Source of the DNA: an uncultured Clostridia bacterium
Lineage (GTDB): Bacteria > Bacillota > Clostridia > Tissierellales > Peptoniphilaceae
Assembly (NCBI GenBank): GCA_945916025.1
Contig: CAMEGD010000051.1
Span: 1 to 9,702, forward strand
Direction: 5' to 3'
Length of the DNA: 9,702 nucleotides
Below are positions 1 through 7,207 of the stretch, in pieces. Positions within the stretch are counted from its first letter, which is position 1, and each line of letters opens with the position of its first letter. Both the position numbers and the translations under genes were made by a program. Below the pieces are notes generated by a model. The model ran no database searches, was not told the origin of the DNA, and saw only the letters and a list, made by a program, of their open reading frames with translations.

Positions 1-1916
1 AGTCGTTAGCTAAGATTGATAGAGATGTTCCAATTGAACTTAGTCAGATAGATACTAGTATAGGACCGCAAGCTGATAACTTATATAAGGTATTAAGTGA
101 TTATGAGTTAAATAGTATTATTAATAGGTTAGGGCTAAATGGAACAGAAGAAGAAAAAGAAATTATAGAAGTCAAAACATCAAAAATTTTATCAATAGAA
201 GAAATAAAAGAATTATTAAAACCTGTTGAGAACTTTTCTTTTAAGATTTTATCGACTGATAAAACATATAATCAAGGTATCCCAATTAAAATTGCCTTTG
301 GAATAAATGATGAAATTTATATATCTGATATCAACAAAAGATCTTTATTAGAACTTAAGGATGTATTCGAGTCATTTGAGAAGATAAAATATGGATACGA
401 AATTAAAGATGACATGATGATTCTTAATGACCTTGGCATTAGCTTAAACAATTACAAAAATGATATTAGCATTAGTCAATATATCTTAGATCCAACTGGA
501 ACCGATTATTCAGTAGAAATAATAGCTACACAATATGGAATTAATCTAGATAAGGATTTTCCGGATAAAAAATTAATTAAAAAGCCAGTAACAGAATGGG
601 AAGAGAATAATATAAATTCCTACCTAACTAATACTATTAATGTAATAGAAAGTGTTACTCTTTTACAATTATCAAAAATCGAAGAAGAAAAAATGTCGTA
701 TTTGTACAACAAAATAGAGCTACCACTTATCGAAGTCTTAGCCAACATGGAATATACTGGAGTTTATGTTAACAAAGATGAACTTTTAAATATTGGGAAA
801 GAATTAGAGTTTGAACTTGATATTTTAGTAAGTGAAATATACAGATATGCAGGAGAAGAATTCAATATTAATTCTCCTAAACAATTAGGAGACATACTTT
901 TTAATAAATTAGAATTGCCTCCTATAAAGAAAACAAAAACTGGATATTCAACTAACATTGAGGTATTAGAAAGACTTGAAGACAAACATGAAATAATATC
1001 TCATATTATAAGATATAGGACAATATCTAAACTTAAGTCGACTTATGTAGATGGTTTAATATCATATATTAATCCTTTAGATGGAAGAATCCATTCTAAC
1101 TTCAAACAAAACGTAGCAGCTACTGGTAGACTTTCGAGCACAGATCCTAACTTGCAAAATATTCCAGTAAAAACTGAAGAAGGAAGAGCTCTTAGAAAGA
1201 TTTTCAGAGCTAGAGATGAATATTATAAGTTAATTGACGCTGATTATTCTCAAATAGAATTAAGATTACTAGCAGATATTTCTAATGATGAAAATATGAT
1301 AAACTCATTTAAAGACAAAGTGGATATTCACTCTACTACAGCATCTAAAGTATTTGATGTAGAAATAGATGAAGTAAATTCACTAATGAGAAGTAGGGCT
1401 AAGGCAGTAAACTTTGGGATAGTTTATGGAGTAAGTGATTTTGGACTATCACAAAACTTAAAAATTTCTAGAAAAGAAGCAAAAGATTATATAGACAATT
1501 ATTTAAAGGAATTTTCTGGTGTGGCAACATATATGGAAAACATCGTCGAATTGGCATATAAGTCGAAATATGTGGAAACAAAATTTGGAAGAAAGAGATA
1601 TCTTCCAGAACTAGATTCTAGAAATAAAAATATAAGGGATTTCGGAGAAAGAGTAGCATTAAATATGCCTATTCAAGGGACTGCAGCAGATATAATTAAA
1701 ATTGCAATGATTAATGTTAGTAAAAAATTGAAAGAAAATAACTTAAAATCTAAACTTATCTTGCAAATACATGACGAATTAATAATCGAGGCTCCTATTG
1801 AAGAAGTTGACTTAGTTAAAAATATCTTAAGGACAGAAATGGAAAATGCAGTTAATTTAAGTGTTCCATTAACAGTTGATTTAGAAGTAGGTGATTCATG
1901 GTATGACACAAAATAA
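1..1916 (+). CDS. polA: DNA polymerase I, 5'-truncated by window edge (Klenow-like part complete)
   Basis: DNA polymerase I fills gaps and replaces RNA primers during lagging-strand synthesis and excision repair. The reading frame is open from the first complete codon (position 3), giving 637 visible residues. Family members have about 880, so most of the N-terminal 5'-nuclease domain lies outside the window; the visible start, SLAKIDRDVPIEL, matches the end of that domain. Visible residues about 75-225 correspond to the 3'-5' exonuclease fold but lack the usual acidic metal ligands. The polymerase domain is intact. It has TGRLSSTDPNLQNIP (about 374-388), motif A DYSQIELR with Asp414 and Glu419, the O-helix with Arg463, Lys467, Phe471 and Tyr475, and motif C with His590-Asp591-Glu592. 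Phe471 is the residue linked in E. coli Pol I to discrimination against dideoxynucleotides. The ATG at 414 is internal and is not the start. The stop overlaps coaE. Identity is very secure. Confidence 0.97.
   Translation, partial: SLAKIDRDVPIELSQIDTSIGPQADNLYKVLSDYELNSIINRLGLNGTEEEKEIIEVKTSKILSIEEIKELLKPVENFSFKILSTDKTYNQGIPIKIAFGINDEIYISDINKRSLLELKDVFESFEKIKYGYEIKDDMMILNDLGISLNNYKNDISISQYILDPTGTDYSVEIIATQYGINLDKDFPDKKLIKKPVTEWEENNINSYLTNTINVIESVTLLQLSKIEEEKMSYLYNKIELPLIEVLANMEYTGVYVNKDELLNIGKELEFELDILVSEIYRYAGEEFNINSPKQLGDILFNKLELPPIKKTKTGYSTNIEVLERLEDKHEIISHIIRYRTISKLKSTYVDGLISYINPLDGRIHSNFKQNVAATGRLSSTDPNLQNIPVKTEEGRALRKIFRARDEYYKLIDADYSQIELRLLADISNDENMINSFKDKVDIHSTTASKVFDVEIDEVNSLMRSRAKAVNFGIVYGVSDFGLSQNLKISRKEAKDYIDNYLKEFSGVATYMENIVELAYKSKYVETKFGRKRYLPELDSRNKNIRDFGERVALNMPIQGTAADIIKIAMINVSKKLKENNLKSKLILQIHDELIIEAPIEEVDLVKNILRTEMENAVNLSVPLTVDLEVGDSWYDTK
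1889..1893 (+). promoter_or_regulatory. Ribosome binding site deciding the coaE start
   Basis: AGGTG lies nine bases before the ATG at 1903. It partly overlaps the alternative GTG at 1891, which has no good Shine-Dalgarno sequence at a workable distance. This favours the ATG. The site sits inside the last codons of polA. Confidence 0.55.
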
Positions 1917-2550
1917 GTCATATATAGTAGCAGTAACAGGAAGTATTGGTACTGGTAAAAGTACAACCACAAACTATATCAAGATGAGAGGTTACGAAGT
2001 AGTAGATTTTGACGTAATATCTCACCATGTAATTGAAGAAAAACATGTCTTAGACAAAATCAAAAAATCCTTTGAAGGTAGGATTTTCGATGGAAATATT
2101 TTAAACAAAAAGAAACTTGCTAGTATTGTTTTTGAAGATAAAGAAAAACTTAATACTTTAAATGAAATAACTCATCCATATATTTATGAAAAGGCAAAAT
2201 CTACAATAGATGATTTATTAGAAGAGCGAATTATTTTTTTAGACATTCCATTACTATACGAAACAAAAAATAAATTCCCTGATTTCTATAAAATAATTGA
2301 TGAAGTATGGGTTATTACTTCTAATCAAAGGGTTCAAACTACAAGAATTATGATTAGAGATAGACTTACTATGGATGAAGCAAGTAAAAAAATTAAATCT
2401 CAAATGAGTATAAGAATAAAGGAAAAAATGGGGGATGTGGTGATTTATAACAACAGTGACATGTATTCCTTATATGAAGATATTAGAATAGAGTTAATTA
2501 ATTTAGAAAAAAGAGTGGAAAATGGCAAAAACGACAAAGAAATTTATTAG
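1903..2550 (+). CDS. coaE: Dephospho-CoA kinase
   Basis: This cytoplasmic enzyme catalyses the last step of coenzyme A synthesis, ATP-dependent phosphorylation of the 3'-hydroxyl of dephospho-CoA. The 215-residue product has the usual family length of about 200. It has a Walker A loop GSIGTGKST (residues 13-21), the acidic DFD segment (35-37) where the family has its DxD-like site, HPYI (91-94), DIPLLYE (114-120), and a lid-like region with RDRLTMDEA and SQM (about 152-168). A GTG at 1891 would add four residues (MIHG). I prefer the ATG at 1903 because of its ribosome binding site and because homologues begin only a few residues before the first beta strand. The gene overlaps the polA end by 14 bases and its own 3' end overlaps the transglycosylase gene by 29 bases, so translational coupling is likely. 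A polA-coaE neighbourhood is common in Firmicutes. Family assignment is secure; the exact start is less so. Confidence 0.95.
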   Translation: MTQNKSYIVAVTGSIGTGKSTTTNYIKMRGYEVVDFDVISHHVIEEKHVLDKIKKSFEGRIFDGNILNKKKLASIVFEDKEKLNTLNEITHPYIYEKAKSTIDDLLEERIIFLDIPLLYETKNKFPDFYKIIDEVWVITSNQRVQTTRIMIRDRLTMDEASKKIKSQMSIRIKEKMGDVVIYNNSDMYSLYEDIRIELINLEKRVENGKNDKEIY

Positions 2551-3139
2551 TTTATTTGTAATTTTATTACTAGGACTAGTATTAGTGTTAAATTTAACCT
2601 TCCCAATGTTTTACAAGGAGGAAGTTGAACTTTATGCAGATATATTTTCAGTGGACAAATATCTAATTTATTCAATAATGAAAGCTGAAAGTAACTTTGA
2701 TAAAGACGCAACTTCAAACAAGGGTGCAAAGGGTCTAATGCAACTGTTAGATTCAACTTCAGAAGAAATATTTGATGACCTAAATGTTTCAAGGGATTAC
2801 AGAAATTTATACTTACCTGAATCCAATATTATGGCTGGAACTTATTATATATCTAGACTTTTAGATAAATATGATGGTAATTTACAAAAAGCCATTGCAG
2901 CATACAATTCTGGGATGAGTAATGTAGAAAGTTGGGAAAATGGGCATAAAAATACTTTTAAAGAAAATATTGAATTTAAGGAAACTTCAAATTATTTAAA
3001 CAAGGTAGAAGTTTATCATTTTGCATATAAATTTTTATATGAAAAAATGAATTTATCCTTTGTTCTATTGCCAGATTTTTTTGTTAGTATAAAACTGGCT
3101 CTAATAAATTTTCTTAGAAGCTTTAGGAGGATGATTTAG
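2522..3139 (+). CDS. Membrane-anchored SLT-family lytic transglycosylase
   Basis: This is probably a peptidoglycan lytic transglycosylase, cleaving the MurNAc-GlcNAc bond with formation of 1,6-anhydro-muropeptides on the outer face of the membrane. It has 205 residues. A lysine-rich N-terminus (MAKTTKK) is followed by one hydrophobic segment (about 8-30) that acts as an uncleaved signal anchor. The SLT domain follows, with the catalytic Glu56 in the AESNF motif, GLMQL (71-75), AAYNSG (126-131) and ETSNYLNKV (154-162). These are the classic E-S, GLMQ and AYN motifs of the goose-lysozyme-like fold. The C-terminal tail (about 178-205) is hydrophobic and ends in basic residues. The start lies inside coaE, giving a 29-base overlap; a later start would lose the membrane segment. 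The Shine-Dalgarno (GAGTGG) is weak, so expression may depend on coaE translation. Genes of this type beside coaE are known in clostridia. The family is confident; the in vivo role (growth, sporulation or recycling) is unknown. Confidence 0.9.
   Translation: MAKTTKKFISLFVILLLGLVLVLNLTFPMFYKEEVELYADIFSVDKYLIYSIMKAESNFDKDATSNKGAKGLMQLLDSTSEEIFDDLNVSRDYRNLYLPESNIMAGTYYISRLLDKYDGNLQKAIAAYNSGMSNVESWENGHKNTFKENIEFKETSNYLNKVEVYHFAYKFLYEKMNLSFVLLPDFFVSIKLALINFLRSFRRMI
3125..3130 (+). promoter_or_regulatory. Ribosome binding site for the TTG-started lipoprotein gene
   Basis: A perfect AGGAGG is embedded in the last Arg-Arg codons of the transglycosylase gene, 11 bases before the TTG at 3142. No other start codon in this frame lies nearby, so this site supports the TTG start. 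The spacing is longer than ideal, which together with TTG may keep translation moderate. Confidence 0.6.
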
Positions 3140-3141
3140 TA

Positions 3142-4833
3142 TTGAAAAAAACAATAGTTTTTATATTATTTCTATTTTTTATTGTTGGCTGTTCAAATAA
3201 AGAATCTGACACTTCTTTTATAGAGATAGAAAAAGAAGAATTATCTACTATTTCTCCTTCACCAGGAGGACAAATTGTAATACCAATAACTAACTACGAA
3301 GAAATTAATCCTCTTTATCCAAGTAATACTTACGTATATTACTTCACAAAACTTATATATGACAGTTTGTTTGAATATAATGAAGATGGAGGATTAGAAA
3401 CCAATATTGTAGAGCATTATGTAGTATCTCCAGATAAATTATCAATGACTATAACAATTAAAGACAATATATACTTTCACGATGGTGAGAAGCTTACTAC
3501 CCAGGACATACTCTCAACTTTTTATTATCTAATAAATTCAGATGATAATAGTCCTTACTTTCATAACTTCATTAACTCAGTTGGATATGGTTTCGAATTT
3601 GATAAGAGCAATTTTCTAACTATGGAAATATTTGATGATAGGAATATAGACCTTCATTTCGATAGGCCCTATGCTGACAAACTTGATATGCTGACATTTC
3701 CAATTTTAAAAGAAGGGGATGTAAACCTGTTATTGTCTAATGAATTTAAGGAAGATAACTTAATTGGTACAGGGGCGTACAAAGTTGATAAGATAGTAAA
3801 AGGAAATAACATTTCCTTAAGTATGTTCGATTTATATAATGGGAATTTGCCATACATTGAAAAATTAAATGTTAAAATTTTTAAAGATGAAGAGTTGGCA
3901 TTACTTGCTTTTGAAACAGGGTTAATTAATTTAGTTAAGTCTGTAAATTATGACTGGGCCAAGTATCAAGATGATACATCAATAAAAATAGAAGAGTTTC
4001 CAACAAATGAAATGGATATGTTGATATTTAATAACTTTAGTAGTAAGTTTTCAGGGGATAAAGGAAGAATCCTTAAGCAAGCTATATCAAAAGGAATCAA
4101 TAAGAAGCGTATTATTGATAGATTATTTTTAGGAAAGGCAATTGAAACATCCTTACCACTTACTAAAAATAAAATGGATTTTTATGGTTTAAAAAGTGAC
4201 AACTACTATAATGCGGAAATATCTAAAGAATTATTAAAAGAGATTGGATATTCAAAATACAATGAAAGTGGATTTCTAGTTGACGAAAATCAAGAACCAA
4301 TAACTATTGAAATTACTTCTAACTATGCAGATAATCATAAAAGAATAATTACAGAATTTATAATTGAAGATTTAAAGGCAATTGGAATAAATGCTTATTC
4401 TAATATGCAGGTTTCAACAAATGAAAATCTTAGTAAAGAACAAATTGATGGAATTAATAAGGAGTATGTAGAGAAGCTTACTCAGGATAGGTTTGAAATG
4501 GCTATTGTAAGCCTAAACTTAACTGAAATTTCAGATCTTTCTACTTTGTTACATTCCCTGGCAATAGATACAGGTTTGAATTATTCTAACTACTCAAACC
4601 CCAAGTTAGATTATATAATTAACAATTTAAAACTAACCGATGAATTTGAAAACAGAAGAAATATTTATTTAGAATTAATTGATATTTATACAGAAGAGAT
4701 GCCTTTGATTCCCTTGTATACTAAGACAAGTGCTATTTTAATTGATAATAAAATCCAAAACAATCTGAATCCAATTAATTCAGATATCTATAGATCTTTT
4801 AGTAATGTTTTTATTTTGAAACAACTACAATAA
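3142..4833 (+). CDS. Extracellular substrate-binding lipoprotein, family 5 (oligopeptide/nickel type)
   Basis: The product is a solute-binding protein of the OppA/DppA/NikA type (SBP_bac_5), which captures a ligand outside the cell for an ABC importer. It has 563 residues, normal for the family. The N-terminus is a short lipoprotein signal with lipobox FIVGC, so Cys17 should be lipidated and anchor the protein to the membrane. A Ser/Glu-rich linker (about 18-42) precedes the domain. Family landmarks are NPLYPSNTYVYYFTKLIYDSL (starting at about residue 56), FHDGEKLTTQDI (112-123), GTGAYKV (209-215), YSNPKLDYIINN (about 484-495) and EMPLIPLY (519-526). The start is TTG, two bases after the upstream stop. 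No permease or ATPase gene is adjacent, so the partner transporter must be encoded elsewhere. The ligand cannot be read from the sequence: peptides are the default guess, and muropeptides are possible given the neighbouring transglycosylase. The family is confident; the substrate is open. Confidence 0.9.
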   Translation: MKKTIVFILFLFFIVGCSNKESDTSFIEIEKEELSTISPSPGGQIVIPITNYEEINPLYPSNTYVYYFTKLIYDSLFEYNEDGGLETNIVEHYVVSPDKLSMTITIKDNIYFHDGEKLTTQDILSTFYYLINSDDNSPYFHNFINSVGYGFEFDKSNFLTMEIFDDRNIDLHFDRPYADKLDMLTFPILKEGDVNLLLSNEFKEDNLIGTGAYKVDKIVKGNNISLSMFDLYNGNLPYIEKLNVKIFKDEELALLAFETGLINLVKSVNYDWAKYQDDTSIKIEEFPTNEMDMLIFNNFSSKFSGDKGRILKQAISKGINKKRIIDRLFLGKAIETSLPLTKNKMDFYGLKSDNYYNAEISKELLKEIGYSKYNESGFLVDENQEPITIEITSNYADNHKRIITEFIIEDLKAIGINAYSNMQVSTNENLSKEQIDGINKEYVEKLTQDRFEMAIVSLNLTEISDLSTLLHSLAIDTGLNYSNYSNPKLDYIINNLKLTDEFENRRNIYLELIDIYTEEMPLIPLYTKTSAILIDNKIQNNLNPINSDIYRSFSNVFILKQLQ

Positions 4834-4856
4834 ATTTTTAATAAAAGACTATAAAA

Positions 4857-4868
4857 TAAATCGATTTA
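4857..4868. repeat. Perfect 12-bp palindrome upstream of rnfC
   Basis: TAAATCGATTTA is a perfect inverted repeat in the gap before the rnf operon, just upstream of the possible -10 element. It could be an operator half-pair for a dimeric repressor, but in AT-rich intergenic DNA a palindrome of this size can occur by chance. It does not resemble the Rex or Fnr consensus sites. Confidence 0.4.
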
Positions 4869-4869
4869 G

Positions 4870-4878
4870 TGTTAATAT
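4870..4878 (+). promoter_or_regulatory. Possible extended -10 promoter element of the rnf operon
   Basis: TGTTAATAT fits an extended -10 (TGn followed by TAATAT, four of six consensus matches). The overlapping TATATT at 4876-4881 matches five of six and is an alternative. No good -35 hexamer is visible at the expected distance. A start of transcription near 4885 would leave a leader of about 25-30 bases. The location, in the only sizeable gap of the window, is a stronger argument than the motif itself. Confidence 0.3.
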
Positions 4879-4896
4879 ATTGGTAGTGTAAAAATG

Positions 4897-4903
4897 AGAG
4901 GTG
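4897..4903 (+). promoter_or_regulatory. Ribosome binding site deciding the rnfC start
   Basis: AGAGGTG lies eight bases before the ATG at 4912. It falls immediately after an earlier in-frame ATG (4894), which itself has no Shine-Dalgarno sequence. The site therefore marks 4912 as the true start. Confidence 0.75.
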
Positions 4904-4911
4904 AAATATTT

Positions 4912-6231
4912 ATGATTAATAATCTTACTTTTTCTGGTGGAGTACATATTGATGATAATAAGCAATATAGTGAAAATGCACCATTGGAAATGCAAGAGCT
5001 TCCAAAAATTGTCCATATCCCTCTACTACAAGGTTCAGGAGTAAAATGTGATCCTGTAGTAAAAAAAGGTGATGTTGTTACAAAAGGACAAGTGATAGGA
5101 AGTTCTGAAGCTACTTTTAGCAGTACTGTTCATGCTAGTGTTTCAGGTGTAGTTCTTGAAATAGCAGAAAAATTTACTACTGAAGGTAAAAAAACAGATT
5201 GTATTACAATCGAAAGGCAAGAAGATAGCAAAGATTTAGATGAATATTTAGAAAGTTCTAATAGAGGACCAGTGGATATACAAGAACTTGTAAATATTTC
5301 TAAAGAAGCAGGAATTATTGGGATGGGTGGAGCAGGATTCCCATTTAATGTTAAATTAAGCGGAGCCATTGATAATGGAATTGATTCTATTATTGCAAAT
5401 GGTGCAGAGTGCGAACCATATCTAACATCTGATCATAGATTAATGTTAGAATATCCTGAAGAAGTTGCAAAAGGCGTAGCTTTAGTTGTTGATGCTTTAA
5501 ATGCTAATGCAGGATACATAGCAATAGAAGATAACAAAAGGAATGCCATTGAAAAAATGGACGCTACTGTATCTAACTTTGAAAAACTTACAGTTGCTAG
5601 TTTAAAAACTAAGTATCCACAAGGTGATTCAACTAGGATTATTGATGCAGTACTTAATAGAAAAGTTCCAGTAGGATCTAGAAGTGGGGCAGTTAATGCT
5701 TTTGTTTCAAACGTTGGAACTTTTAAAGCTCTTCACGACGCTTATTATTTTGGAAAACCATTATTTGAAAGAATAGTATCAGTTACTGGACCTGGTGTTG
5801 TTACTCCAAAAAATATTATGGCTAGAATAGGAACTACTGTTAAAGACTTAATCAAACAATGTGGTGGCTTTAATGGAGACGTTACTGCTATAATTTCGGG
5901 TGGACCAATGTCTGGACATCAAATATACGATATTGATTCTCCAATAACTAAATCCATCACTGGAATTGTAGTCTTAACAAGGGATAAAGTTGACCTTAGA
6001 GGATCTACCCCTTGTATTAAATGTGGAAGATGTATTCAAGGTTGTCCATCTAAGTTAAATCCATCAAAATTATATGCCTTGATTGATAGAGAAAAATTTG
6101 AAGATGCAAAAGCTAACCATGTAGAAGAATGCATTCAATGTGGAGCATGTAGCTATATTTGTCCTGCCAAGTTAGAATTATCTGAAAAAATGAAACTTGG
6201 TATAAATGAAATTTGGACAAAAGGTAAATAG
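4912..6231 (+). CDS. rnfC: Rnf electron transport complex subunit C (NADH-side, FMN and two 4Fe-4S clusters)
   Basis: RnfC is the peripheral cytoplasmic subunit of the ferredoxin:NAD+ oxidoreductase and is thought to be the site of NAD(H) exchange. From the ATG at 4912 it has 439 residues, typical for Firmicutes. An N-terminal barrel-sandwich domain (about 30-85) is followed by the flavin/NAD-binding fold related to the 51-kDa subunit of complex I, with GMGGAGFP (137-144) and NGAECEPYL (163-171). A beta-grasp (SLBB) region follows at about 285-330. Two ferredoxin-type motifs close the protein: Cys368, 371, 374 and 378, and Cys407, 410, 413 and 417, enough for two 4Fe-4S clusters. The start at 4912 gives MINNLTFSGGVH, matching the usual RnfC N-terminus (TFxGGVHP), whereas 4894 would add MRGEIF. 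It is the first gene of the rnf operon and ends shortly before rnfD. Confidence 0.97.
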   Translation: MINNLTFSGGVHIDDNKQYSENAPLEMQELPKIVHIPLLQGSGVKCDPVVKKGDVVTKGQVIGSSEATFSSTVHASVSGVVLEIAEKFTTEGKKTDCITIERQEDSKDLDEYLESSNRGPVDIQELVNISKEAGIIGMGGAGFPFNVKLSGAIDNGIDSIIANGAECEPYLTSDHRLMLEYPEEVAKGVALVVDALNANAGYIAIEDNKRNAIEKMDATVSNFEKLTVASLKTKYPQGDSTRIIDAVLNRKVPVGSRSGAVNAFVSNVGTFKALHDAYYFGKPLFERIVSVTGPGVVTPKNIMARIGTTVKDLIKQCGGFNGDVTAIISGGPMSGHQIYDIDSPITKSITGIVVLTRDKVDLRGSTPCIKCGRCIQGCPSKLNPSKLYALIDREKFEDAKANHVEECIQCGACSYICPAKLELSEKMKLGINEIWTKGK

Positions 6232-6233
6232 AT

Positions 6234-6238
6234 GGAGG
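6234..6238 (+). promoter_or_regulatory. Ribosome binding site deciding the rnfD start
   Basis: GGAGG lies just after the rnfC stop and six bases before a GTG at 6245. An ATG at 6206, inside rnfC, would extend the frame but has no comparable site. The GTG is therefore the more likely rnfD start. Confidence 0.75.
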
Positions 6239-6244
6239 TTAACT

Positions 6245-7207
6245 GTGGAAAATAAGGATTTACAAACTAATGAAATAATCCAACCAAAAATGGATATTTT
6301 AAGTTATCCATATATCAAAGATTCAGCATCTACATCTAGTATTATGTTAGATGTAATAATTGCACTTATCCCAGCTATTGCTGGTAGCGTGTATTTTTTT
6401 GGGCTTAATGCTTTATTATTAATTGCAATATCAATTGCATCTTGTGTAGTATTTGAGTTTTTAGGACAAAAAATATATAAAAAACCAATTAGAATTTCAG
6501 ACTTATCTGCTGTTGTAACTGGAATACTTATTGCTTTTAATATTCCTGCCAATGCTCCACTTTGGATGCCTGTATTTGGTGGATTTTTTGCAATGTTTAT
6601 TATTAAAGAATCATTTGGAGGGATTGGTAATAACTTTATTAATCCAGCTTTAGGAGCAAGAGCTTTATTAATGGCTTCTTGGGGTACTGAGATGACTAGC
6701 TATGTGGCACCAGATGCTTTATCAGGAGCTACTCCACTTGGAATATTAAAAGAAGGTACAGGAATTCTTCCTTCTATATTTGATATGGCAATTGGAAATA
6801 TAGGTGGTGTACTTGGAGAAACTTCATCAATTTTACTTCTAATAGGTGCAATATACTTACTTATTAGAAAAGTAATTGATTGGAAAGTTCCACTAGCATA
6901 TATCATATCTACTGTAGTTTTACTTCCAATACTAGGAGTAGATTTTGACTTAATTCCATACCATATTTTAGGTGGTGGTTTAATACTTGGAGCTTTTTAT
7001 ATGGCAACTGATTATGCAACAAATCCATCAACTGAACTTGGAAGAATAATTTTTGCAATTGGATGCGGAATTATTACTGCTTTAATAAGGGTTGTAGGAA
7101 GTTTACCTGAAGGTGTATCATATGCAATTTTAATTATGAACGTAGTTACACCTATGATTGATAAATATATCCAACCTAAAGTATTTGGGGAGGTAAAAAC
7201 TAAATGA
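6245..7207 (+). CDS. rnfD: Rnf electron transport complex subunit D (membrane, covalent FMN)
   Basis: RnfD is an integral membrane subunit homologous to NqrB and carries a covalently bound FMN in the electron path across the membrane. With the GTG start it has 320 residues. Many hydrophobic helices are visible, beginning with MLDVIIALIPAIAGSVYFF. The conserved segment KESFGGIGNNFINPALGARA (residues 121-140) is a family hallmark. The flavinylation motif DALSGAT (157-163) fits Dxx(S/T)GAT, so Thr163 is the expected FMN attachment site, modified by an ApbE-type transferase not seen in this window. An upstream ATG at 6206 would overlap rnfC by 26 bases and add 13 residues unlike the family. The stop overlaps the rnfG start in an ATGA junction, a sign of coupled translation. 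Identification is secure. Confidence 0.96.
   Translation: MENKDLQTNEIIQPKMDILSYPYIKDSASTSSIMLDVIIALIPAIAGSVYFFGLNALLLIAISIASCVVFEFLGQKIYKKPIRISDLSAVVTGILIAFNIPANAPLWMPVFGGFFAMFIIKESFGGIGNNFINPALGARALLMASWGTEMTSYVAPDALSGATPLGILKEGTGILPSIFDMAIGNIGGVLGETSSILLLIGAIYLLIRKVIDWKVPLAYIISTVVLLPILGVDFDLIPYHILGGGLILGAFYMATDYATNPSTELGRIIFAIGCGIITALIRVVGSLPEGVSYAILIMNVVTPMIDKYIQPKVFGEVKTK

Noticed and set aside
414..416. ATG at 414 as the start of a 500-residue polymerase
   Set aside because: The same frame stays open to the window start and encodes the end of the 5'-nuclease domain and the exonuclease-like domain, so 414 is an internal Met of a gene truncated by the window edge.
1673..1972. Minus-strand 99-codon frame spanning the polA/coaE junction
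   Set aside because: It is opposite two conserved genes, has no ribosome binding site I can see, and resembles no protein family.
4831..4850. TTTTTAATAAAA as a hairpin terminator after the lipoprotein gene
   Set aside because: The stem would be only A-T pairs with a tiny loop and no following T-run; it is too weak to call.
4857..4881. Rex (redox repressor) operator upstream of rnfC
   Set aside because: The palindrome TAAATCGATTTA and the TGTTAAT nearby do not form the TTGTnAn8TnACAA pattern.
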